From Pseudomonas putida (lineage in GTDB: Bacteria; Pseudomonadota; Gammaproteobacteria; Pseudomonadales; Pseudomonadaceae), in the NCBI GenBank assembly GCA_041879295.1, contig CP047152.1, positions 1,741,501-1,805,500 of the forward strand: a stretch of 64,000 bases of DNA, given 5' to 3'. Positions 16,204 through 25,910 of this stretch are shown piece by piece; within the stretch, counting starts at the first letter, position 1, and each line of letters opens with the position of its first letter. Under the pieces are notes generated by a model. The model saw only the letters and a list, made by a program, of their open reading frames with translations, was not told the origin of the DNA and ran no database searches. The position numbers and the translations under genes were made by a program.

Positions 16204-18279
16204 ATGAGTTATCAGGTTCTTGCACGAAAATGGCGTCCGCGCTCGTTCCGCGAAATGGTCGGCCAGACCCATGTGCTCAAGGCCTTGATCAATGCCTTGG
16301 ACAACCAGCGCCTGCACCATGCCTACCTGTTCACCGGTACCCGCGGCGTGGGCAAGACGACCATCGCCCGTATTATCGCAAAGTGCCTGAACTGTGAAAC
16401 CGGCATCACCTCCACGCCCTGTGGCACCTGTTCGGTGTGCCGTGAGATCGACGAAGGCCGTTTCGTCGACCTGATCGAGATCGACGCCGCCAGCCGTACC
16501 AAGGTAGAGGACACTCGCGAACTGCTCGATAACGTGCAGTACGCCCCCAGCCGTGGGCGCTTCAAGGTCTACCTGATCGACGAAGTGCACATGCTCTCGA
16601 CCCACTCGTTCAACGCCTTGCTCAAGACGCTGGAAGAGCCGCCGCCCTACGTCAAGTTCATCCTCGCCACCACCGACCCGCAGAAGCTGCCGGCCACCAT
16701 CCTGTCGCGCTGCCTGCAGTTCTCGTTGAAGAACATGAGCCCGGAGCGGGTGGTGGAGCACCTCAGTCACGTACTGGCCGCCGAGAACGTGCCGTTCGAG
16801 GAAGATGCCCTGTGGCTGCTGGGCCGTGCGGCCGATGGCTCCATGCGTGATGCCATGAGTCTGACCGACCAGGCCATCGCCTTTGGTGAAGGCAAGGTAC
16901 TGGCCGCCGATGTGCGTGCCATGTTGGGTAGCCTCGACCATGGCCAGGTGTATGGCGTCTTGCAGGCACTGCTCGAAGGCGATGCCAGGGCTTTGCTGGA
17001 GGCCGTGCGTAACCTGGCCGAGCAAGGGCCGGACTGGTCGGGTGTTCTGGCCGAAATGCTCAATGTGCTGCACCGTGTAGCCATTGCCCAGGCGCTGCCC
17101 GAAGCGGTAGACAACGGCCAGGGTGATCGCGAGCGGGTATTGGCGCTGGCATCGGCGCTGCCGGCCGAGGATGTGCAGTTCTATTATCAGATGGGCCTGA
17201 TTGGCCGTCGTGACCTGCCCCTTGCGCCGGACCCGCGCGGTGGCTTCGAGATGGTGCTGCTGCGCATGCTGGCGTTCCGCCCGGCAGACACGGACGACGC
17301 GCCGAAGCCGGTGCTAAAGCCAGCGGGGATCAGCCAGGCCACAGCTGATCCTGCAGGGCAGGTGGCAGCCGCGGCGCCGGTCGCGCTTTCATCGCCTGTT
17401 GCGGCTGTGCCGGCGGAGCCTGTAGCGCAAGCCCCGCAGCTGGAGGTGCCTGCACCCGCGACGGCTGATCATGAACCGGAGGCCGAGGCAGATGTTGAGC
17501 TGAAGGCCGAAGCCGAGGCCATCTCCGTACCTGAGCCTGTTGCCGAAGTGGTCGACCTGCCGTGGGAAGAGCCTGCCGTTGCACCCGCGCCGTTAGCGGC
17601 CGAACCCGCGCCTGAACCGGCACCTGCGCCCGAGCCTGTTGCCCCGGTGGCGCCCCCACAGGCCGCCCCGGCACACGACGAGCCGCCTTTCGACCCGTCT
17701 GCCTACGCTGCCGTGGGGATGGACCGGGACGATGAGCCACCGTTGGACGAAGACTATTACGGCGGCGAAAGCGATCCGGCAGGTTTCAGCTACCTGGACG
17801 AGTTGGCCGAACATGTTCAGGAAGACGTGTCCAAACCGGCTGCCGAACCGTTGCCGGCAGCCAAACCGGCCACCGGCCTGGCCTTGCAATGGCTGGAATT
17901 ATTCCCACAGTTGCCTGTGTCAGGGATGACAGGCAACATCGCGGCAAACTGTACACTGATTGCCGCCGATGGCGACGACTGGCTGCTGCATCTGGACCCG
18001 GGCCAGGGGGCACTGTTCAACGCGACCCAGCAGCGGCGCCTGAACGAAGCGCTCAACCAGCACCTGGGGCGCACGCTGAACCTGCGGATCGAGCTGATCC
18101 TGCCCGAGCAGGAAACCCCGGCTCAGGCCGCAGCGCGCAAGCGTGCCGAGCGCCAGCAGGATGCAGTTGCTTCGATCGAGCAGGATCCGTTGATCCAGCA
18201 GATGATCAAGTTGTTCGGCGCCAAGGTGCGGCAGGATACTATTGAGCCTGTAGAAGCCCTGGTCAGCCAGGGCCAGTAA
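16204..18279 (+). CDS. dnaX: DNA polymerase III subunits tau/gamma
   Basis: The ATPase of the clamp loader, which loads the beta clamp and (as tau) holds two polymerase cores together at the fork. The 691 residues begin MSYQVLARKWRPRSFREMVG. Walker A is GTRGVGKTT near 44-52, a zinc knuckle of four cysteines follows (CLNCETGITSTPCGTCSVC), Walker B is LIDEVHML near 123, and the arginine-finger region contains TILSRCLQF. A long Pro/Ala/Glu-rich linker (about 365-520) separates this from the C-terminal domain V, which binds the polymerase (LALQWLELFPQLPVSG onward). Whether a frameshift yields a short gamma form cannot be told; I saw no A AAA AAG signal. It heads dnaX-ybaB-recR. Confidence 0.97.
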   Translation: MSYQVLARKWRPRSFREMVGQTHVLKALINALDNQRLHHAYLFTGTRGVGKTTIARIIAKCLNCETGITSTPCGTCSVCREIDEGRFVDLIEIDAASRTKVEDTRELLDNVQYAPSRGRFKVYLIDEVHMLSTHSFNALLKTLEEPPPYVKFILATTDPQKLPATILSRCLQFSLKNMSPERVVEHLSHVLAAENVPFEEDALWLLGRAADGSMRDAMSLTDQAIAFGEGKVLAADVRAMLGSLDHGQVYGVLQALLEGDARALLEAVRNLAEQGPDWSGVLAEMLNVLHRVAIAQALPEAVDNGQGDRERVLALASALPAEDVQFYYQMGLIGRRDLPLAPDPRGGFEMVLLRMLAFRPADTDDAPKPVLKPAGISQATADPAGQVAAAAPVALSSPVAAVPAEPVAQAPQLEVPAPATADHEPEAEADVELKAEAEAISVPEPVAEVVDLPWEEPAVAPAPLAAEPAPEPAPAPEPVAPVAPPQAAPAHDEPPFDPSAYAAVGMDRDDEPPLDEDYYGGESDPAGFSYLDELAEHVQEDVSKPAAEPLPAAKPATGLALQWLELFPQLPVSGMTGNIAANCTLIAADGDDWLLHLDPGQGALFNATQQRRLNEALNQHLGRTLNLRIELILPEQETPAQAAARKRAERQQDAVASIEQDPLIQQMIKLFGAKVRQDTIEPVEALVSQGQ

Positions 18280-18342
18280 CGGATAACCATGCGGCCGGCC
18301 CGGTGCCGGGCCGCATCACATGACCCAATCGAGGTATACCCC

Positions 18343-18678
18343 ATGATGAAAGGTGGCATGGCCGGCCTGATGAAGCAGGCCCAGCAGATGCAGGAAAAAA
18401 TGCAGAAGATGCAGGAAGAACTGGCCAACGCCGAAGTCACCGGTCAGTCCGGTGGCGGGCTGGTGAGCGTGGTGATGACCGGTCGTCACGACGTCAAGCG
18501 CGTCAGCATCGACCAGAGCCTGATGTCGACTGATGAAGATGACAAGGAAGTACTGGAAGACCTCATTGCCGCTGCGCTGAACGACGCAGTGCGCAAGGTT
18601 GAGCAAAGCAGCCAGGAAAAGATGGGCGGCATGACCGCCGGCATGCAGCTGCCGCCAGGCTTCAAGATGCCGTTCTAA
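18343..18678 (+). CDS. ybaB: YbaB/EbfC nucleoid-associated protein
   Basis: A small dimeric DNA-binding protein that coats the nucleoid. The 111 residues have the known form: a Met/Gln-rich N-terminal helix ([20 protein letters not shown]), a beta sheet with [20 protein letters not shown], and a C-terminal helix with [18 protein letters not shown] use ATG 18343 (GAGG eight bases upstream) because the upstream in-frame ATG at 18289 would add residues unlike the family. A GC-rich hairpin lies between dnaX and this gene at 18291-18314. The dnaX-ybaB-recR order is widely conserved. Confidence 0.95.
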   Translation: MMKGGMAGLMKQAQQMQEKMQKMQEELANAEVTGQSGGGLVSVVMTGRHDVKRVSIDQSLMSTDEDDKEVLEDLIAAALNDAVRKVEQSSQEKMGGMTAGMQLPPGFKMPF

Positions 18679-18696
18679 GGGCATTGCGATACGCAA

Positions 18697-18728
18697 AACC
18701 GCCGCTGATATCAGCGGCGTTTTTTTTA
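18697..18728 (+). terminator. Intrinsic terminator after ybaB
   Basis: CGCCGCTGATATCAGCGGCG forms a perfect hairpin (18700-18719) followed by nine T residues with one base between. It should end dnaX-ybaB transcripts, so recR, 260 bases further on, probably has its own promoter. Confidence 0.9.
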
Positions 18729-18815
18729 CGTAGATTTCAACCCAGGCGCGGTCTGCTTTTTTATGTCGGGTACAACTGTTGTGCTCGAACTTTGAAATTT
18801 TTGCACGATCACTAT

Positions 18816-18840
18816 GGGGGCGGGCATGCCCGCTCCCACA
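18816..18840. repeat. Single REP element
   Basis: GGGGGCGGGCATGCCCGCTC followed by CCACA is one copy of the REP palindrome that also occurs at 13412, 26018, 28299 and 36279. It lies between the ybaB terminator and recR. Confidence 0.8.
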
Positions 18841-18982
18841 GTGATCACACTGGCTTTCCAGTTTTGTGCAAGGCAATTGCGCTCATATAACTGCAGGCCG
18901 CGTAGACTTGGGGTGACCTGATTTGACGCCACCGCCCTCGCTGGGTATAAACCGCCTCTTATTGAATTGTCAGGCCTTTCCC

Positions 18983-19585
18983 ATGAGCTTCAGCCCCCTC
19001 ATCCGCCAACTGATCGACGGCCTGCGCATCTTGCCAGGTGTCGGTCAGAAAACCGCCCAGCGCATGGCCCTGCAACTGCTCGAGCGCGACCGCAGCGGTG
19101 GGCTGCGCCTGGCTCAGGCCTTGACCCAGGCCATGGATGGGGTGGGCCACTGCCGTCAGTGTCGCACCCTCACCGAGCAGGAGCTGTGCCCGCAGTGCGC
19201 CGACCCGCGCCGTGACGACACCCAGCTGTGCGTGGTCGAGGGGCCGACCGATGTGTATGCGGTGGAGCAGACGGGCTACCGTGGCCGTTACTTCGTGCTC
19301 AAGGGGCACCTGTCGCCGCTGGATGGCCTGGGGCCTGAGGCGATCGGTATTCCGCAGCTGATGGCGCGGATCGAAGAGCAGGGCACCTTTACCGAGGTGA
19401 TCCTGGCGACCAACCCGACGGTGGAAGGCGAAGCGACGGCGCATTACATTGCCCAGTTGCTGAGCGAGAAAGGGCTGGTAGCGTCGCGGATTGCCCATGG
19501 TGTGCCCCTGGGCGGTGAGCTGGAGATGGTGGACGGCGGTACCCTGGCCCATGCCTTTGCAGGGCGCCGGCCCATTTCGCTCTGA
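18983..19585 (+). CDS. recR: Recombination mediator protein RecR
   Basis: RecR works with RecO and RecF to load RecA on gapped DNA. The 200 residues show the N-terminal helix-hairpin-helix ([20 protein letters not shown]), the C4 zinc finger with Cys57, Cys60, Cys69 and Cys72, and the Toprim domain opening with [20 protein letters not shown] and ending [18 protein letters not shown] 18983 matches the family length; the frame opens 20 codons earlier without similarity. It converges on apt with a stem-loop between. Confidence 0.96.
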   Translation: MSFSPLIRQLIDGLRILPGVGQKTAQRMALQLLERDRSGGLRLAQALTQAMDGVGHCRQCRTLTEQELCPQCADPRRDDTQLCVVEGPTDVYAVEQTGYRGRYFVLKGHLSPLDGLGPEAIGIPQLMARIEEQGTFTEVILATNPTVEGEATAHYIAQLLSEKGLVASRIAHGVPLGGELEMVDGGTLAHAFAGRRPISL

Positions 19586-19589
19586 TTCA

Positions 19590-19612
19590 TTGGGGCTGCA
19601 AAGCAGCCCCAA
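19590..19612. terminator. Stem-loop between convergent recR and apt
   Basis: TTGGGGCTGC at 19590-19599 pairs perfectly with GCAGCCCCAA at 19603-19612 with a loop of three A. It starts five bases after the recR stop and ends nine bases before the apt stop. No T run is present on either strand, so a terminator role is inferred from position. Confidence 0.6.
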
Positions 19613-19620
19613 AAGCCCAC

Positions 19621-20169
19621 TCAGTACTCGCTGAGGGAAAACTCGGTCAGGCAGAAGGTAGGCACCCCGGCCGCCTGCAACCGACGCGAGCCGTCCAGTT
19701 CCGGCAGGTCGATGATCGCCGCCGCCTCGAACACCTGCGCCCCGGTACGACGCACCAGGTTGGCCGCCGCCAGCAGGGTCCCGCCAGTTGCTATCAAGTC
19801 ATCGAAGATCAACACCGAATCGCCTTCGCACAGGCTGTCGGCATGCACTTCCAGGAAGGCCTCGCCGTACTCGGTCTGGTAACCCTCGCTCAGCACGTCG
19901 GCCGGCAGCTTGCCCTGCTTGCGGAACAGGATCAGCGGCTTGTTCAGCTGGTGGGCGATGATCGAGCCGATCAGGAAGCCCCGCGCGTCCATGGCGCCGA
20001 TGTGGCTGAATTCAGCCTCGACATAGCGCTCGATGAACTGGTCGGCCACATAGCGCAGCCCGCGTGGCGACTGGAATAACGGGGTAATGTCGCGGAAGAT
20101 CACACCCGGTTTTGGGAAGTCCACTACCGGGCGGATCAGGGCTTTGAGGTCGAAGGCGTCGCTGTGCAT
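19621..20169 (-). CDS. apt: Adenine phosphoribosyltransferase
   Basis: Converts adenine and PRPP to AMP in purine salvage in the cytoplasm. The 182 residues begin [20 protein letters not shown] and carry [14 protein letters not shown] (family signature), [14 protein letters not shown], and the PRPP-binding loop [17 protein letters not shown] near 120-136. The start at ATG 20169 gives the usual length; an in-frame ATG 11 codons upstream is less likely. It lies between recR (convergent) and anr (same strand, 54 bases apart). Confidence 0.96.
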
Positions 20170-20223
20170 TGTTGCGGGTATCCTGGGAAAACGAATGCCC
20201 AAGTATACCCGCTAAACGTGGCC

Positions 20224-20958
20224 TCAGGCCTCGATTGCACCACCGGCCAGCGCGCACAGCTGGATCGGGTCGAGAATGTGCACTTCCTTGCCCTCGGCGC
20301 GCAGCAGGCCGTTCTGCTGGAAGCGGGTGAACACCCGCGACACGGTTTCTACGGCCAGGCCAAGGTAGTTGCCGATTTCGTTGCGCGACATGCTCAGGCG
20401 GAACTGATTGGCCGAATAGCCGCGGGCGCGGAAGCGCGCCGACAGGTTGACCAGGAAGGTGGCAATGCGCTCGTCGGCGGTCTTTTTCGACAGCAGCAAC
20501 ATCATTTGCTGGTCGTCGCGGATTTCGCGGCTCATTACCCGCATCAGCTGGCGACGCAGCTGCGGCAGTTGCACCGAAAGCTCGTCAAGCCGCTCGAAGG
20601 GGATTTCACACACCGAAGTGGTTTCCTGGGCCTGGGCCGATACCGGGTAGGCCTCGGTATCCATGCCCGACAGGCCGACCAGTTCGCTGGGCAGGTGGAA
20701 GCCCGTGATCTGCTCTTCGCCGCTGTCGCTGAGGCTGAAGGTTTTCAGGGCCCCGGAACGTACTGCGTAGACCGAGCCAAAACTGTCACCCTGGCGGAAC
20801 AGAAACTCGCCTTTCTTGAGCGGTCGCCCGCGTTTGACGATTTCATCCAGTGCGTCCATGTCTTCCAGGTTCAGCGAAAGAGGCAGGCACAGGGGGGCCA
20901 GGCTGCAATCCTTGCAATGGGCCTGGTTGTGTGGGCGCAGTTTGACTGGCTCGGACAT
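20224..20958 (-). CDS. anr: Oxygen-sensing transcriptional regulator Anr (FNR family)
   Basis: Anr is the main switch to low-oxygen metabolism in Pseudomonas. Without oxygen it holds a [4Fe-4S] cluster, dimerises and binds TTGAT-N4-ATCAA. The 244 residues have the N-terminal cluster cysteines at 15, 18 and 24 ([11 protein letters not shown]) and a fourth in SVCEIPFE, the cyclic-nucleotide-like barrel, a long dimer helix, and the helix-turn-helix with [21 protein letters not shown] start at ATG 20958; the frame extends further upstream without similarity. It is followed by apt and preceded by hemN on the same strand. Perfect or near Anr boxes lie at hemN (22590) and in front of the second cco operon (35603). 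Confidence 0.96.
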   Translation of the reverse strand: MSEPVKLRPHNQAHCKDCSLAPLCLPLSLNLEDMDALDEIVKRGRPLKKGEFLFRQGDSFGSVYAVRSGALKTFSLSDSGEEQITGFHLPSELVGLSGMDTEAYPVSAQAQETTSVCEIPFERLDELSVQLPQLRRQLMRVMSREIRDDQQMMLLLSKKTADERIATFLVNLSARFRARGYSANQFRLSMSRNEIGNYLGLAVETVSRVFTRFQQNGLLRAEGKEVHILDPIQLCALAGGAIEA

Positions 20959-21143
20959 TTGAATCGATCCTTGTGGGAAAGCACACATAAGTCGTAAGGG
21001 TAACTCACGACACAGGGTGTAGGCCAGTGTGCGCGGTGATGGTGCGCGCTGGCGAAACCCCGGCAGGTGGCCTGCCGGGAGTCCTTGTGTGCTCATAGTG
21101 TGCCTGACAAGGAAGCTTGTCCATGCGGTGAACGCCTTGTTTT

Positions 21144-22526
21144 TCAGATCACTCGCGAGAAACGCTGGCGGTTGTGCATTGCCAGATACGCGTCGAACAC
21201 CATGCATACCGAGCGCGCCAGCAGCCGGCCGGCCGGCAGGATGCGAATACCCTTGTCGTCCAGGCTGATCAGGCCGTCGCGCTGCAAGGTCAGCAGCTCG
21301 GGCCAGAGGTCGTTGAAGTAACCGCGAAAATCAAGGGTGAAGGCCTGTTCGATGGGTTCGAAATCCAGCTCGAAATGGCAGATCAGCTGCTGGATCACCG
21401 CCCGGCGTATACGGTCGTCGTGGTTGCACAGCAAGCCGCGCTGGGTGGCCAGCTGGGCGTTGGACAGGCTGTCCTGGTAGGTGCTGAGGTCACTGCTGTT
21501 CTGGCAGTACAGGTCGCCGATCTGGCTGATCGCCGACACGCCCAGGCCAATCAGGTCGCAGTGCCCGTGGGTGGTGTAGCCCTGGAAGTTGCGCTGCAAG
21601 GTGCCTTCTTCCTGGGCAATGGCCAGTTCGTCGTCGGGCAGGGCGAAGTGGTCCATGCCGATGTAGCGGTAACCGGCGGCGGTCAGTTGGTCGATGGTGG
21701 CGTGCAGCATCTCCAACTTGGCGGCGGCGCTGGGCAGGTCGTTGCTGTCGATGCGCCGTTGCGGCATGAAACGCTCTGGAAGGTGGGCATAGTTGAACAC
21801 CGACAGGCGGTCGGGCTGCAGGCGGATCACCTCTTCGACGGTGCGGGCGAAGCCTTCCGGGGTTTGCTTGGGCAGGCCGTAGATCAGGTCGAGGTTGACC
21901 GAGCGAAACTGTAGCGTGCGGGCAGCCTCGATCAGGGTGCGGGTCTGCTCCAGGCTCTGCAGGCGGTTGATCGCCCGTTGTACGGCCGGGTCAAGGTCCT
22001 GCACACCCAGGCTGACGCGGTTGAAGCCCAGTTCGCGAAGCAGGCCCATGGTCGACCAGTCGGCTTCGCGAGGGTCGATCTCGATGCCGTAGTCGCCGGA
22101 ATCGTCGTCCAGCAGGTGGAAGTGCTGGCGCAGGGTGGCCATCAGTTGGCGCAGTTCCACATGGCTGAGGAAGGTTGGTGTGCCTCCGCCAAAATGCAGC
22201 TGTTCAACACGTTGTTTAGGGTCCAGGTGGCAGGCGATCAACTGGATTTCCTGCTCCAGGCGCTGCAGGTAGGGCGCGGCGCGCGCGCGGTCCTTGGTGA
22301 TGACCTTGTTGCAGGCGCAGTAGTAGCAGATGTTGGCGCAGAACGGCACATGCACGTACAGCGACAGCGGGCGCACGGCCCGTCGGCTCTCGCGCAGGGC
22401 GTTGAGCAGGTCGAACGAACCCACCTCGCTGTGCAGTTGCACGGCGGTTGGGTAAGAGGTGTAGCGTGGCCCGGCGAGATCGTAGCGGCGGATCAGGTCG
22501 GTATCCCAACGTAGTTCGTCGAGCAT
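21144..22526 (-). CDS. hemN: Oxygen-independent coproporphyrinogen III oxidase
   Basis: A radical-SAM enzyme that makes protoporphyrinogen IX for heme when oxygen is absent. The 460 residues carry the radical-SAM cysteines C63, C67 and C70 ([12 protein letters not shown]), the GGGTPTFL segment that binds SAM, and the HemN C-terminal domain. It supplies heme to the cbb3 oxidases encoded nearby. A perfect Anr box (22590-22603) lies 64 bases upstream of ATG 22526, so expression under low oxygen is expected. The gap to anr (185 bases) is large enough for anr to have its own promoter. Confidence 0.96.
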   Translation of the reverse strand: MLDELRWDTDLIRRYDLAGPRYTSYPTAVQLHSEVGSFDLLNALRESRRAVRPLSLYVHVPFCANICYYCACNKVITKDRARAAPYLQRLEQEIQLIACHLDPKQRVEQLHFGGGTPTFLSHVELRQLMATLRQHFHLLDDDSGDYGIEIDPREADWSTMGLLRELGFNRVSLGVQDLDPAVQRAINRLQSLEQTRTLIEAARTLQFRSVNLDLIYGLPKQTPEGFARTVEEVIRLQPDRLSVFNYAHLPERFMPQRRIDSNDLPSAAAKLEMLHATIDQLTAAGYRYIGMDHFALPDDELAIAQEEGTLQRNFQGYTTHGHCDLIGLGVSAISQIGDLYCQNSSDLSTYQDSLSNAQLATQRGLLCNHDDRIRRAVIQQLICHFELDFEPIEQAFTLDFRGYFNDLWPELLTLQRDGLISLDDKGIRILPAGRLLARSVCMVFDAYLAMHNRQRFSRVI

Positions 22527-22589
22527 GAGGGTAGTCCCCGGAAAGAGCAGCAGTGCACCGGAGTCTATGGCCGTCTGTAGGAAACTGTG

Positions 22590-22603
22590 TTGATTTGTAT
22601 CAA
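22590..22603 (-). promoter_or_regulatory. Anr (FNR-type) box upstream of hemN
   Basis: TTGAT-TTGT-ATCAA matches the FNR/Anr consensus TTGAT-N4-ATCAA at all ten fixed positions. It lies 64 bases upstream of the hemN start codon, compatible with an activating position near -41 of a promoter. Confidence 0.9.
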
Positions 22604-22610
22604 GGGCATT

Positions 22611-22629
22611 GGGGCTGCCTTGCAGCCCC
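22611..22629 (-). terminator. Stem-loop behind the cco maturation cluster
   Basis: GGGGCTGC pairs perfectly with GCAGCCCC around CTT. It lies three bases beyond the stop of the leftward transporter-like gene at 22632 and directly precedes the hemN Anr box. It probably ends the ccoGHIS transcript. Confidence 0.55.
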
Positions 22630-22631
22630 CG

Positions 22632-23315
22632 TCAATGCCCCATCAGCCAGTGCTGGTGTGGGCCCGGCAGGGTCCAGACACCGAATAGCATCACCAGCAC
22701 ACCGCCCGCCACGCGCACGCTGCGTCGCCGCAACAGGGCGTTTACCCGTTCGGCAGCCAGCCCGGTTGCCAGCAACACCGGCCAGGTGCCCACCCCGAAC
22801 GCGAGCATCAACACCGCGCTGTACCCGGCGTTGCCCTGGCTGGCCGCCCACAGCAGGGTGCTGTAAACCAAACCGCACGGCAGCCAGCCCCACAAGGCGC
22901 CCAGCAGCAACGCCCGGGGCAGGCTGGACACTGGCAGCAAGCGCGACGCCAGCGGCTGAATATGCCGCCACAACCCGCGGCCAAGTGCCTCGATACGGGT
23001 CAGCCCGCTCCACCAGCCGGCCAGGTACAGGCCCATGGCAATCAGCAGCAGCGCCGCAGCCACCCGCAGCGCCAGCGCTGCCGGGCTGCTGGCCACGGCC
23101 CAGCCTGCCAGGCCCAGCAACAGGCCGGCGCAGGCATAGCTGAAAATGCGCCCCAGGTTATACGCCAGCAACAGGCGCAGACGCTTGCCGCGTTGTTCGG
23201 GGGGGATGGCCAAGGTCAGTGCGCCCATCAGGCCACCGCACATGCCCAGGCAGTGACCGCCACCCAGCAGGCCAAGGACCAGTGCCGAGCCCAGCAGCGG
23301 AAGCAGGTCAGGCAC
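22632..23315 (-). CDS. Sulfite exporter TauE/SafE-like (COG2836) membrane protein
   Basis: A 227-residue inner-membrane protein with six or seven hydrophobic segments. HCLGMCGGLMGAL near residue 21 and GWLPCGLVYSTLLWA in the second half form the repeated cysteine-bearing motifs typical of the DsbD/CcdA/UreH-like transmembrane fold. GTG 23315 overlaps the end of ccoS by eight bases, so they are co-translated. Genes of this family regularly follow ccoS in proteobacteria, and a role in copper or thiol handling during cbb3 assembly has been suggested; its substrate is not established. The cysteines in the two motifs are intact. Confidence 0.85.
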   Translation of the reverse strand: MPDLLPLLGSALVLGLLGGGHCLGMCGGLMGALTLAIPPEQRGKRLRLLLAYNLGRIFSYACAGLLLGLAGWAVASSPAALALRVAAALLLIAMGLYLAGWWSGLTRIEALGRGLWRHIQPLASRLLPVSSLPRALLLGALWGWLPCGLVYSTLLWAASQGNAGYSAVLMLAFGVGTWPVLLATGLAAERVNALLRRRSVRVAGGVLVMLFGVWTLPGPHQHWLMGH

Positions 23316-23523
23316 GGGGAGGTGGTTCCTTGTCGGTGTCGGCCGGGGCGTCGTCAGGCTTCACGGCCGCCTGGTGGCGCGGGTCCTGATCGTCGAACAG
23401 GATGCTGTGGGCGGGGCCTTCAAGGTCGTCGTACTGGCCGCTGTCTACCGCCCAGAAGAAGATGTACACGGCCACGCCGACCAGCAGCAGGGCTGCCGGA
23501 ATCATGACATAGAGGGCGGGCAT
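23308..23523 (-). CDS. ccoS: cbb3 oxidase maturation protein CcoS
   Basis: A 71-residue single-pass membrane protein (MPALYVMIPAALLLVGVAVY, then IFFWAVDSGQYDDLEGPAHS). The FFWAVDSGQYDDLEGPA block is the signature of CcoS/FixS, needed to incorporate cofactors into the cbb3 oxidase. ATG 23523 gives the normal size; the open frame extends upstream inside ccoI without similarity. It overlaps the end of ccoI by 22 bases and the start of the following gene by eight. Confidence 0.95.
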   Translation of the reverse strand: MPALYVMIPAALLLVGVAVYIFFWAVDSGQYDDLEGPAHSILFDDQDPRHQAAVKPDDAPADTDKEPPPRA

Positions 23524-25910
23524 GGCGACTTCCTCCCGGGTAAAGGGGCTTCGTGGGGCAGCGGGCCAGAGGCCACGGGCATACGGGTCAGGCGCAGGGC
23601 ATTGAGCACCACGATCAGCGAGCTGACCGACATGCCGATGGCGGCCCACACCGGCGTGATCCAGCCGAGCGCGGCAAACGGCAACATCAGGCCATTATAC
23701 AGGGTCGCCCACAGCAGGTTCTCGAGGATGTTGCGCCGCGTTCGACGGGCCAGGTCGAAGGCCTGCACCAGCGCCTGCAGGCGGTTGGACAGCAGTACGG
23801 CATCGGCGCTGGTCTTGGCAAGGTCGGTGGCGCTACCCATCGCGATGCTGATGTCGGCGGCGGCCAGCACCGGCACATCGTTGACACCGTCGCCGAGCAT
23901 CAGCACTTTGCGCCCCTGTGCCTGCAGGGCTTTCAGCCGGTCAAGCTTGTCGTCTGGCCGCAGGCCGCCAATGGCCTGGTCGATGCCCAGTTGTGCGGCC
24001 ACTTCGGCAACCATTGGCGAGCTGTCGCCCGATAGCAGCAGCGTGCGCCAGCCACGTGCCTTGCAGGCAGCGAGCAGGGCCGGGGCATCGTCGCGCAGAC
24101 GGTCGTCCAGGCCAAACCAGGCCAATGGCCCCTGGCGGTCGCCCAGCAGCAGCCATTGGCCGCGCGGCTCTGGCACGGCGGGGATTTGCGCGCCGCTCAA
24201 GGCGCAGACGAAGGTGGCCTGGCCAATGCGCAGGCGCTGCCCGTCCACCAGCCCTTCCAGGCCGAGGCCAGGTATGGTCTGCACATCATCGGCAGGCGTG
24301 GCGGTACGACCGAAGGCGCGGGCGATGGGGTGCTCGGAGCGGTTTTCCAGCGCGGCGGCAAGGGCCAGGCAGCGGTCGGCTGCCTGGCTGCCGAGCGGGC
24401 GAATGCTGCGCAAGGCCAGGCGGCCCTCGGTCAGTGTGCCGGTCTTGTCGAAGATTACTGTGTCGATCTGGTTCAGGCCTTCCAGCACATGGCCGCGGGT
24501 CACCAGCAGGCCGAGCTTGTGCAAGGTGCCGGTGGCGGCCGTAAGCGCAGTTGGCGTGGCCAGCGACAGCGCACAGGGGCAGGTTGCCACCAGCATCGCC
24601 AGCACGATCCAGAACGCCCGCGTCGGGTCCAGGTGCCACCACCACAGGCCGATGGCAACGGCGGCCAGCAGCGAAAACAGCAGGAACCACTGCGAGGCGC
24701 GGTCGGCAATTTCCGCCAGGCGCGGTTTTTCGGTCTGGGCGCGCTCCAGCAGGCGGACGATGGCCGATAACCGTGAATCGTGACCGAGGGCTTCGACTTC
24801 CACGTTAAGGGTGCTTTCGACGTTCAACGTGCCGCCGGTGACCCGTTCGCCTACTTGGCGGGGCTGTGGCAGGTATTCGCCGGTCAGCAGTGATTCGTCG
24901 ACGCTGGAGCGGCCTTCTACGATACGCCCGTCGGCCGGGATTACTGCGCCTGGCAGCACTTGCACGGTGTCACCGCAGTGCAGTTCGCCAAGGAGGATGC
25001 GCTCGCTGCGGCCGAAGGCGTCCAGGCGCAGGCACGAGGCCGGCAGCAGGTTGACCAGCTGCGCAGTGGCCGCAGCCGTGCGTTCTCGGGCTCGGCGTTC
25101 CAGGTAGCGGCCGGTGAGGAGAAACAGGGCGAACATGCCCACGGTGTCGAAATACAGCTCGCCGCTGCCCGTGATGGCCGTCCAGATGCCAGCACCGAAG
25201 GCAAGGCCAATGGCCAGCGACACTGAAACGTCCATGGTCAGGTGGCGGGTGCGCAGGTCGCGTGCCGCGCCTTTGAAGAATGGCGCGCAGCTGTAGAACA
25301 CGATGGGGATGGTGAGGAACAGCGCAACCCAGCGCAGAATGGTGTGCAGTTCGGGCGACAGGTCGATGTTGAACTCCGGCCAGGTTGCCATGGTTGCCAT
25401 CATTGCCTGGAACCACAGCAGCCCGGCCACGCCCAGGCGGCGCAAGGCGCTACGGTTTTCCCGGGCCAGCTGCTCGGTGGCCTTGTCGGGCTGATAGGGG
25501 TGGGCGGCGTAGCCGATCTGTCGCAGCTCGGCGAGCAGGCGCGACAGCGGTAGCTGCTGGTCATCCCAGTTCAGCAACAGGCGGTGATTGGACAGGTTCA
25601 GGCGCGCTTCGGCGACACCGGGCAGGTTGCGCAAGTGCTTTTCGATCAGCCACCCGCAGGCAGCGCAACTGATGCCTTCGACCAGCAGGGTGGTTTCGGC
25701 CAGCTCGCCCTGGTGGCGGACGAAGGTTTGTTGCACGTCACTGCGGTCGTAAAGGGCCAGCTCGTCCTGCAACTGCCTGGGCAGGGCTTCGGGGTTGGCG
25801 CTAGCGTCACTGCGGTGCTGGTAGTAGTGCTCCAGGCCTCCAGCGACGATCGACTCGGCCACCGCCTGGCAACCTGGGCAGCAGAACTGCCGGGGCTGGC
25901 CGAGGACCAC
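23502..25910 (-). CDS. ccoI: Copper-translocating P-type ATPase for cbb3 oxidase assembly; 5' end frameshifted
   Basis: CcoI (FixI/CtpA2) exports Cu+ to the periplasm for the CcoN active site. The readable frame has the CCPGCQAVAE motif near the start, a heavy-metal-associated domain (GISCAACGWLIE), the intramembrane CPC in ATCPCALSLA, the phosphorylated Asp in FDKTGTLTEG and the hinge GDGVNDVPVL. The first possible start in frame is GTG 25910, which gives 802 residues. However, codons upstream of it still read PCYHCALPVPAGSRFTAVV, the expected N-terminus, with no start before a stop. ATG 25975 is one base out of frame. One extra C in the run at 25959-25962 would restore MTQPTPCYHC. So the gene is either broken at its 5' end or mis-sequenced there. 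Confidence 0.9.
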   Translation of the reverse strand: MVLGQPRQFCCPGCQAVAESIVAGGLEHYYQHRSDASANPEALPRQLQDELALYDRSDVQQTFVRHQGELAETTLLVEGISCAACGWLIEKHLRNLPGVAEARLNLSNHRLLLNWDDQQLPLSRLLAELRQIGYAAHPYQPDKATEQLARENRSALRRLGVAGLLWFQAMMATMATWPEFNIDLSPELHTILRWVALFLTIPIVFYSCAPFFKGAARDLRTRHLTMDVSVSLAIGLAFGAGIWTAITGSGELYFDTVGMFALFLLTGRYLERRARERTAAATAQLVNLLPASCLRLDAFGRSERILLGELHCGDTVQVLPGAVIPADGRIVEGRSSVDESLLTGEYLPQPRQVGERVTGGTLNVESTLNVEVEALGHDSRLSAIVRLLERAQTEKPRLAEIADRASQWFLLFSLLAAVAIGLWWWHLDPTRAFWIVLAMLVATCPCALSLATPTALTAATGTLHKLGLLVTRGHVLEGLNQIDTVIFDKTGTLTEGRLALRSIRPLGSQAADRCLALAAALENRSEHPIARAFGRTATPADDVQTIPGLGLEGLVDGQRLRIGQATFVCALSGAQIPAVPEPRGQWLLLGDRQGPLAWFGLDDRLRDDAPALLAACKARGWRTLLLSGDSSPMVAEVAAQLGIDQAIGGLRPDDKLDRLKALQAQGRKVLMLGDGVNDVPVLAAADISIAMGSATDLAKTSADAVLLSNRLQALVQAFDLARRTRRNILENLLWATLYNGLMLPFAALGWITPVWAAIGMSVSSLIVVLNALRLTRMPVASGPLPHEAPLPGRKSPCPPSMS